Notes: generated by a model from the sequence alone, not told the origin. 64,000 nt of DNA from SIRX01 sp965213905 (GCA_965213905.1 OZ243922.1:248001-312000); one strand, 5' to 3'; counted from the first letter of the stretch, positions 54,471 through 62,890 are shown. A program made the numbers and translations.

Positions 54471-54668
54471 GTGCAGACTTTGGGTGAGCTAGTAGAAACA
54501 CTTCTAAATAATTTAGAAAAATGGCAAACTGTTGTGATCGTGCTGATACTAGTAGTTTTCGCTCTAGTCGTTTTGGTTCCAATTGCTTTGGTGTTTACAG
54601 ATGCAACAATAGCTACAATCAAGATCTTCACAGACTTCCAAGAAAAAATAGTCTCCAAAAGGAAATAG
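54471..54668 (+). CDS. Small single-pass membrane protein in an AT-rich patch
   Basis: A 65-residue frame from GTG: MQTLGELVETLLNNLEKW, then QTVVIVLILVVFALVVLVPI (a strong membrane helix), and a charged tail IVSKRK. No ribosome-binding site is evident. It is immediately followed by a second hydrophobic frame in the -1 register, so the two might be pieces of one frameshifted gene. No family known. Confidence 0.4.
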   Translation: MQTLGELVETLLNNLEKWQTVVIVLILVVFALVVLVPIALVFTDATIATIKIFTDFQEKIVSKRK

Positions 54669-54712
54669 GTTATTGTGTTTGTAGGCTCGGGGTAGCAGTA
54701 ATATTTTTTGGG

Positions 54713-54970
54713 TTGATCAAAATACTGTTACAACTGCTTTTTGAATTAGTAGATCTACTCCAAGCGTGGAAAAACCTAATTCTAGGCATAGAGAGTGAGG
54801 GGGTTGAAGACGCTGCTGTGTTTAGTCAAGCGGAAACATTTATAGAAGCTGTATCGCAGTTTATTGAAGTGCTGGGCAATGCTCCACCTTGGCTAGGTTA
54901 CATTGCTACTGGCAGCTTTCTTGTTTGGTTTGGAGCATGGTTGGCAAAAAGAGCTTCAAGAGTGCGTTAG
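54713..54970 (+). CDS. Small hydrophobic protein, possibly the second half of a frameshifted gene
   Basis: From TTG 54713 the frame gives 85 residues: LIKILLQLLFELVDLLQAW, a polar middle (ESEGVEDAAVFSQAETFIEA), and APPWLGYIATGSFLVWFGAW. The hydrophobic helix already begins about six codons before the TTG (GVAVIFFG), with no start codon there. This suggests that the true reading comes from the previous frame through a -1 shift near 54657-54662. Confidence 0.35.
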   Translation: MIKILLQLLFELVDLLQAWKNLILGIESEGVEDAAVFSQAETFIEAVSQFIEVLGNAPPWLGYIATGSFLVWFGAWLAKRASRVR

Positions 54971-55144
54971 GGCTATTTTGCAACCGACATCTACAATACC
55001 TTACAAATAGAATGATTGAAGTTTTATGGAGTTCTAGCAGTAGGTTCTCAAACTATGGTTCTGTTAGGCTTTGGCTGCTCCTTTACCTCGAAATACGAAA
55101 TCTCGGAGTGCTATACCACTCCTGAAATATACAGGGCAGCCACC

Positions 55145-55309
55145 AGTCACGCCTTCAAGGTCTGGCACCGTACGCGACACGCTTCTACTCACCTAAGAAG
55201 TAAACGCCAAAGTAGTTTCCAAAATTTTGGACACACTGGACACGCGTTTATCAGCATCGTTTTGCACATTTACACTCATCTGCTACCCATCACGCACCTT
55301 ACTCCTTGA
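55145..55309 (+). pseudogene. Tyrosine recombinase (integrase) C-terminal remnant
   Basis: One frame reads SHAFKVWHRTRHASTHLRSK, RQSSFQNFGHTGHAFISI, VLHIYTHLLP and stops at 55307. It lines up with the end of phage-type integrases: HDLRHTHAS becomes HRTRHASTH, and GHSSIQTTLDIYSHLLP becomes GHAFISIVLHIYTHLLP with identical spacing from the His to the catalytic Tyr. Upstream residues are not recognisable, so the gene is decayed. It ends 23 bases from the tRNA-Val 3' end, the usual place for an integrase of a tRNA-integrated element. The remainder of 54971-55144 shows no gene. Confidence 0.55.
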
Positions 55310-55332
55310 GTGGTACGCGTACTATCACTAAG

Positions 55333-55404
55333 TGGGCGATGGTGGATTCGAACCACCGACCTCTTCCGTGTCAAGGAAGCGCTCTCCCCCTGAGCTAATC
55401 GCCC
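55333..55404 (-). tRNA. tRNA-Val (anticodon GAC)
   Basis: Minus strand GGGCGATTAGCTCAGGGGGA begins the acceptor and D arm; the anticodon loop TTGACAC is closed by CTTCC/GGAAG; the T arm reads GGTGGTTCGAATCCACC and the 3' end ATCGCCCA. CCA is not encoded. It is the last of three tRNAs and borders the AT-rich patch. Confidence 0.93.
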
Positions 55405-55428
55405 GTTGTCGGGGCTCCGGACGCCAAG

Positions 55429-55499
55429 AGGCGGCACCCGGAATCGAACCGGGGTCAACGGATTTGCAGTCCGGTGCCTCACCACTCGGCCATGCCGCC
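55429..55499 (-). tRNA. tRNA-Cys (anticodon GCA)
   Basis: Minus strand GGCGGCATGGCCGAGTGGTG starts the gene; the anticodon stem-loop is GGACTGCAAATCC; the T arm is CCCGGTTCGATTCCGGG and the 3' end TGCCGCCT. CCA is not encoded. Lies between tRNA-Gly and tRNA-Val. Confidence 0.93.
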
Positions 55500-55524
55500 A
55501 AGGCCTTCAACTTTCCGGTGCCAG

Positions 55525-55597
55525 AGCGGAAGACGGGATTCGAACCCGCGACCCTCACCATGGCAAGGTGATGCTCTACCAACTGAGCTACTTCCGC
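55525..55597 (-). tRNA. tRNA-Gly (anticodon GCC)
   Basis: Minus strand GCGGAAGTAGCTCAGTTGGT starts the gene; the anticodon stem-loop is CACCTTGCCATGGTG; the T arm is CGCGGGTTCGAATCCCG and the 3' end CTTCCGCT. First of the Gly-Cys-Val cluster, about 32 bases past a promoter-like pair. Confidence 0.94.
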
Positions 55598-55629
55598 GTT
55601 GTTGCTGCGAAGCTTGCGCCCGCCGGGGT

Positions 55630-55658
55630 AATTTAGCACGCGCGTTCGGCTCTTACAA
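55630..55658 (-). promoter_or_regulatory. Likely tRNA cluster promoter
   Basis: On the minus strand TTGTAA (55653-55658) and TAAATT (55630-55635) are 17 bases apart, each with four of six consensus bases, 32 bases before tRNA-Gly. Confidence 0.45.
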
Positions 55659-55673
55659 CTACCTACCGGGACT

Positions 55674-56114
55674 CTACTCGCGGGAGAAAACCACGTAGCG
55701 CATGAGGAAGAAACTCATAACGGAAGCCACTACTATAGAGATCACTTTCGCCACGTTACCCGCGATCCAACCCGGCACCACGTCGTAGATGAGCAACCCT
55801 CTTACGAGGACGTAGAATAAGCCGTTGCTGACGGCTATGTTGGCCAGGGCTTGCAGAAAGAAAAGCGAGGTCTGGCGGCGGTTGTGGCTGGCCTGCCCCT
55901 TGAAAGTCCACAGGCTGTTGCCGAAGTAGCTGTTGATGTTGGCCAGGGTTAGCGCTACGAGGTTGTAGACCGCAAGCAGCCACGCCTCCCGGGTGGGTGA
56001 GAGCCACAGCAAGAGGTTTAGCGCCCCGACATCTACGACGGCATTGGTGAGGCCGACCATGGAGAATTTGGAGAAACGGATGCCACCGTTTTTTATCCGC
56101 TCTTTGGCGCTCAC
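55674..56114 (-). CDS. GtrA-family membrane protein
   Basis: A 146-residue protein with four hydrophobic segments, starting RIKNGGIRFSKFSMVGLTNA. VVDVGALNLLLWL, ALTLANINSYFGNSLWTFKG and VISIVVASVMSFFLMRYVVF fit the GtrA family, which flips or carries lipid-linked sugars in glycan and teichoic/arabinan assembly. I start it at GTG 56114, overlapping the stop of the glycosyltransferase as GTGA; the frame itself extends further into that gene. The two gene products probably work on one lipid-linked glycan. Confidence 0.82.
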   Translation of the reverse strand: MSAKERIKNGGIRFSKFSMVGLTNAVVDVGALNLLLWLSPTREAWLLAVYNLVALTLANINSYFGNSLWTFKGQASHNRRQTSLFFLQALANIAVSNGLFYVLVRGLLIYDVVPGWIAGNVAKVISIVVASVMSFFLMRYVVFSRE

Positions 56115-57226
56115 AGCAGTTGTCCGGCCTGCTCGTAGTAACCTCGGAGGGTCTGCGTGGAGCTTTCCCAACTCCGTTCTTCGGCTGCGGCCCGCGCTTT
56201 GCGGCCCATGTCCCGACAGACTTCGTCGTCCTCGGAGATTTTGCGAACGGCAGAGATCAGACCCTCCGAAGACCCCGGTTCGTAGAGCAACCCGGTCTCA
56301 CCTTCCTCGACGACTTCGTGCGTGGCGCCGCTGCGGGCGGCGACAACCGGCAGGCCGGAAGCGAGGGCTTCTATCATAGACATACCGAGCGTCTCCGTAG
56401 TGGAGGGAAAGAGAAATATGTCACCCGAAGCGTAAGCCCGGGCCAGGTCTTCGCCCTTCAAGATGCCCGTAAAGACCGTCGGAGTACCCGAGAACGCGCC
56501 CTCCAACTCGTTGCGGGCCGGGCCGTCACCCACGATGGCGAGCCGGCAGTTAGGAATTTCGAAGACCGCTTTGAGGTTTTCGATATGTTTTTCGGCGGCC
56601 AGCCTCCCCACGTACACGAGCAGGCGGTCCTCCGGGTATCCTCCGGTGAGCCTCTTTCGCCAGCCGGCCGTGGAATGCCGGGGGTCGAACCGGACGGCGT
56701 CCACCCCTTGCGGCCAGACCCGCACGCGCTTGATACCTTCTCGCAGTAGATACTCTTTGGTATTTTCGGACGTGGAGAGGTTTACCTGGGCCTGGTTGTG
56801 TACGAACCTGGTTACCTTCCGGGTGAAGTTCACCATGAAACTCAGCCTGTAGTAATTCGCGTAGGTCGCCACGTTGGTGTGATAGGAGCAGACTAGCGGC
56901 GTTCCTTTTCTGCGCGCCAGGTACACGCCCCCGATACCCAGCAGCACCGGGTTGACCGCGTGGACCACATCGGGGCCGAAACGGTTCAGGGCGCGGGCCA
57001 CGCCGGGGTGTGGCGGGGAGAGACGGATCTGGGGGTAGTGCAAAAACCGCACGCCCGGGACCCGGTAGATCTCCGCCCCGGCGTACGTGTCAGGGCCGCC
57101 GAGCGCCGGGGCGAAAACCATTACCTCATCCCCCATCCCTGTTAGCTCCTCGATGGTATGCCTTAGGCGGGTGACCACGCCATCGGTCGCCGGCAGGAAA
57201 GTCTCCGTAAAAATTGCCACCCGCAA
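56111..57226 (-). CDS. GT4-family glycosyltransferase (mannosyl-/glucosyl-transferase-like)
   Basis: A 371-residue GT-B enzyme. The N-domain starts RVAIFTETFLPATDGVVTRL, followed by PDVVHAVNPVLLGIGGV and SYHTNVATYANYY. The C-domain has LLVYVGRLAAEKHIENL and the EX7E signature EALASGLPVVAARSGATHE, VVEEGETGLL. The combination matches the DIMA/SqdX-like actinobacterial mannosyl- or glucosyl-transferases acting on membrane lipids. The TTG start lacks a clear ribosome-binding site; GTG 57220 is an alternative. Followed by gtrA with a four-base overlap. Confidence 0.87.
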   Translation of the reverse strand: MRVAIFTETFLPATDGVVTRLRHTIEELTGMGDEVMVFAPALGGPDTYAGAEIYRVPGVRFLHYPQIRLSPPHPGVARALNRFGPDVVHAVNPVLLGIGGVYLARRKGTPLVCSYHTNVATYANYYRLSFMVNFTRKVTRFVHNQAQVNLSTSENTKEYLLREGIKRVRVWPQGVDAVRFDPRHSTAGWRKRLTGGYPEDRLLVYVGRLAAEKHIENLKAVFEIPNCRLAIVGDGPARNELEGAFSGTPTVFTGILKGEDLARAYASGDIFLFPSTTETLGMSMIEALASGLPVVAARSGATHEVVEEGETGLLYEPGSSEGLISAVRKISEDDEVCRDMGRKARAAAEERSWESSTQTLRGYYEQAGQLL

Positions 57227-57346
57227 AGCGCGGTTATTCCCCGGCCTTCAAGGCGCTCAACAAAGGGATATAGCCTTTCTCCAACTGAGGCGAAGCAAAC
57301 CGACCCCTTATCTCTACTGTAACGACTTCCACTATCTACCCAACCC

Positions 57347-58351
57347 TCACAGGTTCGAGACAATAGCCTCCGTGAACTCTTTGGTTCCGGCCGAGCCGTC
57401 GAGGTCTTTGGTCCGGTTTTCGGGCTCTTCGAGGGCTTTTTCTATGGCGCCCTGCATCCTTTCGGCCTCGTCGTTGTGGCCGAGGTAGTAGAGCATGTTC
57501 TTTGCGGAGAGCAGCGTGGCCAGCGGGTTCGCCCGGTTCTGGCCGGCGTATTTGGGCGCGGAGCCGTGTACCGGCTCGAAGACCGCGAGGTCTTCCCCGA
57601 TGTTGGCGCCCGGCGCGACCCCGAGCCCCCCGGTAAGGCCGGCGCACAGGTCGGACAGGATGTCGCCGTAGAGGTTCGGGCAAACGAGCACGTCGTACTG
57701 GTTCGGCTTGTTCACGAGCTGCATCGCCATGTTGTCCACGATCCGGTCGTCTATCTCTTCGAAGTCATTTTCGTATTCCTTGCCGACCTCGTAGAAAACG
57801 TCCCGGAAGAGCCCGTCGGTGTACTTCATGATGTTCGCCTTGTGGATGACCGTGATGTGCTTGCGGCCCTGCTCCTTAGAACGCTCGAACGCCATGCGGC
57901 AGATGCGCTCGGTGCCCTCGCGGGTGATGATCTTGATGGACTCCGCCGCGTGTTTGCCCACCATGTGCTCGACCCCGGCATAGAGGTCCTCGGTGTTCTC
58001 CCGGTAGATCATGAGGTCTATATTCTCGTAGGGAGTTTCCACGCCCGGCAAGCTCAGGCTCGGCCGGACGTTGGCGTAGAGGTCGAGCTCTTTCCTGAGC
58101 GCCACGTTTACCGAGCGGAACCCGGTACCGACCGGCGTGGTCAGGGGACCTTTTATAGCAACTTTATTGCGGCGGATGGACTCCAACACCGACTCCGGCA
58201 ACGGGGTGCCTTCCTCCTCCATAACGTTCTCGCCGGCGTCGGCGATCTCCCACTCGATGTCCACGTCTAGAGCCCCGATCACTTCCTTGACCGACTCGGT
58301 GAGATCCGGACCAATGCCGTCCCCCGGTATGAGCGTAACCGTTTGCGCCAT
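57347..58351 (-). CDS. icd: Isocitrate dehydrogenase (isocitrate/isopropylmalate dehydrogenase family)
   Basis: A 334-residue beta-decarboxylating dehydrogenase of the TCA cycle. Start LIPGDGIGPDLTESV; substrate loop TPVGTGFRSVNVALRKELDL, YANVRP; IYRENTEDLYAGVEH; KANIMKYTDGLF with the catalytic lysine; DILSDLCAGLTGGLGVAPGA. The SVN and LR spacing fits isocitrate rather than isopropylmalate. The cofactor loop reads EPVHGSAPKYAGQNRANP; Lys-Tyr at this place is associated with NADP preference, whereas NAD enzymes have Asp-Ile. Isocitrate is likely, NADP inferred. Confidence 0.85.
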   Translation of the reverse strand: MAQTVTLIPGDGIGPDLTESVKEVIGALDVDIEWEIADAGENVMEEEGTPLPESVLESIRRNKVAIKGPLTTPVGTGFRSVNVALRKELDLYANVRPSLSLPGVETPYENIDLMIYRENTEDLYAGVEHMVGKHAAESIKIITREGTERICRMAFERSKEQGRKHITVIHKANIMKYTDGLFRDVFYEVGKEYENDFEEIDDRIVDNMAMQLVNKPNQYDVLVCPNLYGDILSDLCAGLTGGLGVAPGANIGEDLAVFEPVHGSAPKYAGQNRANPLATLLSAKNMLYYLGHNDEAERMQGAIEKALEEPENRTKDLDGSAGTKEFTEAIVSNL

Positions 58352-58563
58352 TCTTTAGCCCCCTTCTACTCGTAACAACCCGCCTAGTATACCGGCGGAG
58401 CAAACAGGCGGCTATTTCAGCCTTTTTGTTGTGACTGCCGGCACCCATTTCGATGGACTTCGAACCATCGCTGCTCCCGCCCGGACGGTTGGATCGGCAA
58501 ACAGCCCCGTCTTCTAGGGTAGAATTTGGAGTTGTCAGGCGGCTTTCGGGAGCAGGTTTCGGA

Positions 58564-59616
58564 GTGTCATCCACGATAGAGACCCTTGAACGGGATCTGG
58601 GCGAAGTCCAGTTGGAGAGGGAGCGCGAGCAGCGGGCGGTCGTGCGGGCCGAGAACGCCCACGAGGCGGCCTGCTCCGAGCGGGACGATGCTTGGTCGGA
58701 GGGCTACGCCACAGATCCGGAGATCGAGCGTCTCACGTCCCTGGTCTACAGGCGCCGCCGGGAACTCTACGAAGCCATAGACCGTCTCAAAGGAGCGGAA
58801 GGCCGGGAGCGCAGGATCAAGAGCCGGCTCATGTACGTTTTGCCGGCGGAACGCCGCCGGTACCTGCTGGGCGCCGTGGACGAAAACTTCGAAAAGCTAC
58901 TCTCCAACATACAGCAGGCTTACGCGGATGACCTTCCCGACTTGCGAATCCTCGTGGTTACCGAAAAGCCCGGCGAACTCGACTTGCGGGGCGACGCGAC
59001 CTGGCGGGCGCTAGAGAGGCTGTACTCGGGGATCACGCGGAGGTGGGTCGGGATCCGGGTCGGGCGGTACTCGACCGCGGTGGAGAGGGTGGCACATCAG
59101 ATTTCTTACTACGCCGGGGGCCATGTGCCACGCATCTCCATCGGGAACGGTGAGGTCCGGCACAATCTATCGGGGGACCCGGGAGGCTGGAAAGACCTCC
59201 CCGGATACGAAAGCCCCGAAGGCCGGGCGTCGCTCGCCCGGATCACCGTCCACCGCTACCTGGACGAGATCTCCACGGAGCGTTTAGAAAAGCGGCCCCC
59301 GAACCTCATACGAATCGCCGAGATAGCCCGGCTATACCAAACCTTGAACCTGACCGGGGACGAGATCCGCTGGCGTCTCGAACAGTTGACCTCCCTGCGC
59401 CTCGAAGTCCTGAAGATCGTCTACGACCTCACCAGCAAACGCCGGCGCTTCTCTTTCTACGAGATAGCCCGCGCCGCCCGGCTACTGGACAGCCATTTCC
59501 CCGACTCCGGCGTGGCCGCCGAAGCCCTAACGAACGTCGTAGAGCAGGCGCTAGAGTCCGGCGTGCCGCTGGTGGACGCGGCTTACATGAGCGTCACCGC
59601 CAACGAAGATTACTGA
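58564..59616 (+). CDS. Hypothetical coiled-coil protein of unknown family
   Basis: About 350 residues from GTG 58564 (GGGAG and AGG upstream). The first 110 residues are a Glu/Arg-rich coiled coil (TIETLERDLGEVQLERERE). A central alpha/beta part follows with LPDLRILVVTEKPGELDLRG and RRWVGIRVGRYSTAVERVA. The C-terminal third is helical (IRIAEIARLYQTLNLTGDEI). No catalytic motif or family is recognised. Composition matches the genome, so it is probably resident. The 200 bases before it contain no gene; an upstream in-frame extension to 58453 is unconserved in look. Confidence 0.7.
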   Translation: MSSTIETLERDLGEVQLEREREQRAVVRAENAHEAACSERDDAWSEGYATDPEIERLTSLVYRRRRELYEAIDRLKGAEGRERRIKSRLMYVLPAERRRYLLGAVDENFEKLLSNIQQAYADDLPDLRILVVTEKPGELDLRGDATWRALERLYSGITRRWVGIRVGRYSTAVERVAHQISYYAGGHVPRISIGNGEVRHNLSGDPGGWKDLPGYESPEGRASLARITVHRYLDEISTERLEKRPPNLIRIAEIARLYQTLNLTGDEIRWRLEQLTSLRLEVLKIVYDLTSKRRRFSFYEIARAARLLDSHFPDSGVAAEALTNVVEQALESGVPLVDAAYMSVTANEDY

Positions 59617-59617
59617 G

Positions 59618-59824
59618 TCACTCCGCCGCGTCCGAGAGGTCGTGCTCCGGCACGGAGAGGTTGTACGGCCGGGCCGGTTTGACGGCCATCACCCGAACCT
59701 TATAGACGAAATCCGGTACGAACTCCCCGCGTCGGACCTCCAGTATCTCCACCGGCTGCCCGGTAGCTTTCAGCGCGGCTTTACCCCCTACGGCGTATCG
59801 TGCGGGGCGGTTTCGGTCTACCAA
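59618..59824 (-). CDS. Small hypothetical protein (68 residues)
   Basis: A beta-rich small protein: RYAVGGKAALKATGQPVEIL, then EVRRGEFVPDFVYKVRVMAV. The GTG/TTG region is preceded by GAGGAGGAG with a four-base gap to TTG 59824, a strong ribosome-binding site. The VYKVRV pattern resembles small KOW/SH3-like folds, which is a weak hint only. It is convergent with the coiled-coil gene. Confidence 0.55.
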   Translation of the reverse strand: MVDRNRPARYAVGGKAALKATGQPVEILEVRRGEFVPDFVYKVRVMAVKPARPYNLSVPEHDLSDAAE

Positions 59825-59900
59825 GTCTCCTCCTCACTAGTTAAAAGCCAAACTGGGTAGACTATTCTGGCACAGTTGACATACTCTTTAAGGGAGAACG

Positions 59901-61139
59901 ATGGCTGATAAGCAGGATCTCATAGTAGTGGGAGCGGGGCCGGCCGGGGCTTCGACGGCCTACTACGCGGCCCGCTCGGGCCTCGACGTGTTGCTACTCG
60001 ACCGGCAAGAGTTCCCCCGCGATAAACCCTGCGGCGACGGCCTGATGCCCCACGCCGCCTCGGAGATCACGCAAATGGGCCTCGGAGACTGGCTGGACGA
60101 GCCACACCACGGCAAGTTCTCCGGCTTCACCATGTACACCCGCACCGCCCACCTGAAGCAAGCGGTCCCCCCCACCCTACACGGCCCGCACGGCTACGTG
60201 GTTCGCCGCGAAGAGACCGACACCAGGCTTTTGGAACGCGCCACCGGGGCCGGGCCGGACTTGCGAACCGGCGTCCGGGCCACGAAGCTGCTCAGGTCTT
60301 CGGCCGGCACCGTCACGGGCCTTGAGGCGACCAGGGACGGCGAAACGTTGCGGTACGAGGCGCCGGTGGTCGTGGCGGCCGACGGCATCGGCGGTTTCGC
60401 CGCCGACGGGATGAAAACCCACCAGAACGCCGTGGCCCGGCGGCAATACTTCAAGAACGTGGGTGGGCCGGACCGGGAGCACCTGCACATCTTTATCACG
60501 TCGGACATGAACTCCGCCGGCGCCGGCTACGGCTGGGTCTTCTACTTCGGGGACGGCACGGCAAACGTTGGGGCCGGAGTATCCACGAAGGCCCTCGAAA
60601 GAACGGGCCGCAACCTCAAGGACTACTTCGACCGTTTCCTGGAAGAGCCGGAGCTGGAAGAGTGGCTACAAGATGCCGAGCCCGAAGGACCTCCCAAGAG
60701 TTGGTCGCTAAAGATGGGGATGTGGGGCGCGAAGCGTTACGCGCAGGGCCTTCTAATGGTCGGGGACGCCGGCAACATGATCCACCCGATCAGCGGCGAG
60801 GGCGTCGGATATGCCCTGGAGTCCGGGCGGCTGGCCGCATCGTGGGTCCACGAGGGCCACACCCGGGGCGACTTCTCCGCCGTCCAGCTCTCCGGCTATG
60901 AAAAACAGGTGAAGCGGCAGCGGGCCAAAGAGCACTACGCCGGTTACGCGATGATGAACCTCGTGCCGAACCTGGAGCTACTGGAACCCGTTTTCAAGGC
61001 GTGTGAAACACACCCGGAAGCCCGCCGGACGCTTATAGAGACCTTTACGGGAGACTCACCCGCCTACAGCCTCCTGAAGCACCCGAAGATGTTGGCTACC
61101 GCCGTGCGCGGGGCGGCCGACAACCTGCAAAGAGCTTAG
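59901..61139 (+). CDS. Geranylgeranyl reductase-family FAD protein
   Basis: A 412-residue flavoprotein. The FAD loop is LIVVGAGPAGASTAYYAARS (about 8-27), followed by the family signature PRDKPCGDGLMPHA. A middle FAD contact VVAADGIGGFAA and the C-terminal VGDAGNMIHPISGEGVGYAL complete the geranylgeranyl-reductase/GGR pattern. Members saturate isoprenoid chains, for example of menaquinone or carotenoid precursors. ATG is preceded by AAGGGAGAACG. The CGDG motif is intact. Substrate inferred only from family. Confidence 0.88.
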   Translation: MADKQDLIVVGAGPAGASTAYYAARSGLDVLLLDRQEFPRDKPCGDGLMPHAASEITQMGLGDWLDEPHHGKFSGFTMYTRTAHLKQAVPPTLHGPHGYVVRREETDTRLLERATGAGPDLRTGVRATKLLRSSAGTVTGLEATRDGETLRYEAPVVVAADGIGGFAADGMKTHQNAVARRQYFKNVGGPDREHLHIFITSDMNSAGAGYGWVFYFGDGTANVGAGVSTKALERTGRNLKDYFDRFLEEPELEEWLQDAEPEGPPKSWSLKMGMWGAKRYAQGLLMVGDAGNMIHPISGEGVGYALESGRLAASWVHEGHTRGDFSAVQLSGYEKQVKRQRAKEHYAGYAMMNLVPNLELLEPVFKACETHPEARRTLIETFTGDSPAYSLLKHPKMLATAVRGAADNLQRA

Positions 61140-61187
61140 CCTGTATGCTGTTATCACAGACTAGAGCGCAGGACGTGAAGGAGGATC

Positions 61188-61991
61188 TTGGCGGGTAACA
61201 GCTTGGACTTGGGTTCGATAAAAATTACGGTGCTGGAGGACGGCGCTTTCGTGACCGACGCGGGTAACCTGTTCGGCGGCTCGGGCAACGCGAAGATAAA
61301 AGGCGCCATGCGCCCCGTGCTCGTGGAAACCGGGGACGACCTCGTACTCTTGGACGCCGGCTTTGGGCCCGAATTGCCGGGGAGTCTTGAAGGCCGCTAC
61401 GAGCTAAAACGCGACGACAACAGCCTCGAAGAAAGCCTGGAAGCGGCGGGTCACTCTCTAGAGGACATAACCCACGTTGTGCTATCCCACCTGGATGCGG
61501 ATCACGTCGGCTGGGCGTTGAACCCGCCGAGCTTCCCGAACGCCACCGTCTACGTGCAGAAAGAATCTCTGGAAGAGGCGAAAGAACTCCCGGAAGGCAA
61601 CTCGCGGAGAGAAGCCATTCCGGCGGTCGAGAAAGGCGTCGAAGAAGGTTGGTGTGAGTTACTGGAGGGTGACGCCGAGATCGTGGCGGGGGTCAACGTT
61701 CAGGTGCGTTCCGGGCACGCGGCGGGGCACCAGATCGTCTGGGTCGGCTCCGGCGACGACCAGGCGCTTTTTACGGCGGACCTGGCGCCGGCGAAAATCT
61801 GGCTGGACCCGGAGTTGATCAGCGGCGTGGACACCGACCCGGAAGCCGCCCAGAAAAACCGCATCGAGGTTTTGGAAGAGGCCGAGTCACTCGATGCTCC
61901 CGTTATCCTCTACCACGAACCGAGCGGTTTTCTCGTCAACGTGCATCGTACGGACGAAGGGAAATTCGAGGCGGAGCCTATAAGCGAGTAG
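61188..61991 (+). CDS. MBL-fold hydrolase
   Basis: A 267-residue metallo-beta-lactamase-fold protein. VVLSHLDADHVGW is the HxxxDH metal motif, SGHAAGHQIVWV supplies the next histidine, and LFTADLAPAKIWL the bridging aspartate; YHEP near the C-terminus has the last histidine. The layout resembles quorum-quenching lactonase-like and aryldialkyl-like hydrolases. It starts at TTG preceded by AAGGAGGATC. Located 48 bases after the geranylgeranyl-reductase-like gene, perhaps cotranscribed. Confidence 0.83.
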   Translation: MAGNSLDLGSIKITVLEDGAFVTDAGNLFGGSGNAKIKGAMRPVLVETGDDLVLLDAGFGPELPGSLEGRYELKRDDNSLEESLEAAGHSLEDITHVVLSHLDADHVGWALNPPSFPNATVYVQKESLEEAKELPEGNSRREAIPAVEKGVEEGWCELLEGDAEIVAGVNVQVRSGHAAGHQIVWVGSGDDQALFTADLAPAKIWLDPELISGVDTDPEAAQKNRIEVLEEAESLDAPVILYHEPSGFLVNVHRTDEGKFEAEPISE

Positions 61992-61997
61992 TCGGTT

Positions 61998-62081
61998 CTA
62001 CTTGCCCTTGCGGCGGTCCCGGATCTTGCGCCAGATAAACGGTGCCAGAAATATGAGCGCGCGGCGGATTAAAGTTCCCAA
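61998..62081 (-). CDS. 27-residue basic membrane microprotein
   Basis: TTG 62081 is preceded by a perfect AGGAGG five bases before it and opens a 27-codon frame: MGTLIRRALIFLAPFIWRKI, then RDRRKGK and TAG. A hydrophobic, aromatic core lies between two basic segments, fitting a small membrane-attached peptide. The stop lies six bases past the stop of the convergent MBL gene. The strong ribosome-binding site and clean amphipathic design argue for a real gene. Confidence 0.6.
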   Translation of the reverse strand: MGTLIRRALIFLAPFIWRKIRDRRKGK

Positions 62082-62145
62082 GAGTGCCTCCTAGTCTAGG
62101 GTGTGTAGCGGATCATACCATCACTGCCGCATCGTCAAACCTGGC

Positions 62146-62721
62146 TCAACCTTCGTGCCAGACGGTAAGCTCGTCCGCCGGACGCCTCCTCCTGGGCCTC
62201 TCCCCCATGTTCGGGTAGCCCACGTACAAGTACGCCGCTATGCGGTCCTCCGCGTCCAATCCGAAGAAGTCCAGCATGTGCGGGTGGTAGGCGACGGGTC
62301 CGGTACGCCAGATGCTCCCGAGACCTAAGGCGTGGGCGGCGAGCTGCATGTTCTGAACGGCGGCGCAGCACGCCCCGTAGTTCTCCAGCGTCTCGACCTC
62401 GTCCCTTCCGGCCAGCGAGATCACGGCGATCACCACCGGAGACCGGAACGCCTTTTTACGCTCGCGGCTTACCCGTCCCGGTATTAGCTCCTCGTCTTCG
62501 CCCTCTTCCTCCGCCATGAGCCGGGCCATCTCCGCCCGGGCGCGGGCAAACTCCCCCCGCCCTTTACCCTCGAAGACGTGGAAGCGCCAGGGCTCGGTTA
62601 TCTTGTGGTTCGGGGCGTGTACCGCACTCTCCAGGACGCTTTCGACGAGCTCCTTCGGTACAGGGTCCGGCTTCAGCCGCCCGATGCTCTGCCGCTTGAA
62701 TATGGCCTCACTGATCTCCAA
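62146..62721 (-). CDS. Nitroreductase-family protein
   Basis: A 191-residue FMN-dependent oxidoreductase. It begins EISEAIFKRQSIGRLKPDPV with the usual helix, and has APNHKITEPWRFHVFEGKGR, ENYGACCAAVQNMQLAAHAL and GLGSIWRTGP (FMN-binding). The end GYPNMGERPRRRRPADELTV is typical. The Arg-Ser FMN-phosphate site of the first helix is altered to RQSIG. It starts at ATG. Substrate unknown; possibly nitroaromatics or quinones. Confidence 0.85.
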   Translation of the reverse strand: MEISEAIFKRQSIGRLKPDPVPKELVESVLESAVHAPNHKITEPWRFHVFEGKGRGEFARARAEMARLMAEEEGEDEELIPGRVSRERKKAFRSPVVIAVISLAGRDEVETLENYGACCAAVQNMQLAAHALGLGSIWRTGPVAYHPHMLDFFGLDAEDRIAAYLYVGYPNMGERPRRRRPADELTVWHEG

Positions 62722-62890
62722 CTAATCTCCCTGCTAGCGTCGAACTGACCTGGGACATTTTACCGTGGAGATAAGCGGCAAAAAAATGTGACTTCTACTA
62801 TCATTGGAGAAGAGAAAGTTTCGAGGGGAGACTCTATCCTCGAACTCGCCGAAGAAACACTACAGCCAGCTACGAGACAAGGAGACTTTA

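Noticed and set aside
59876..59881. TTGACA upstream of the geranylgeranyl-reductase-like gene
   Set aside because: Only 19 bases separate it from the ATG, too close to be a -35 box for that gene.
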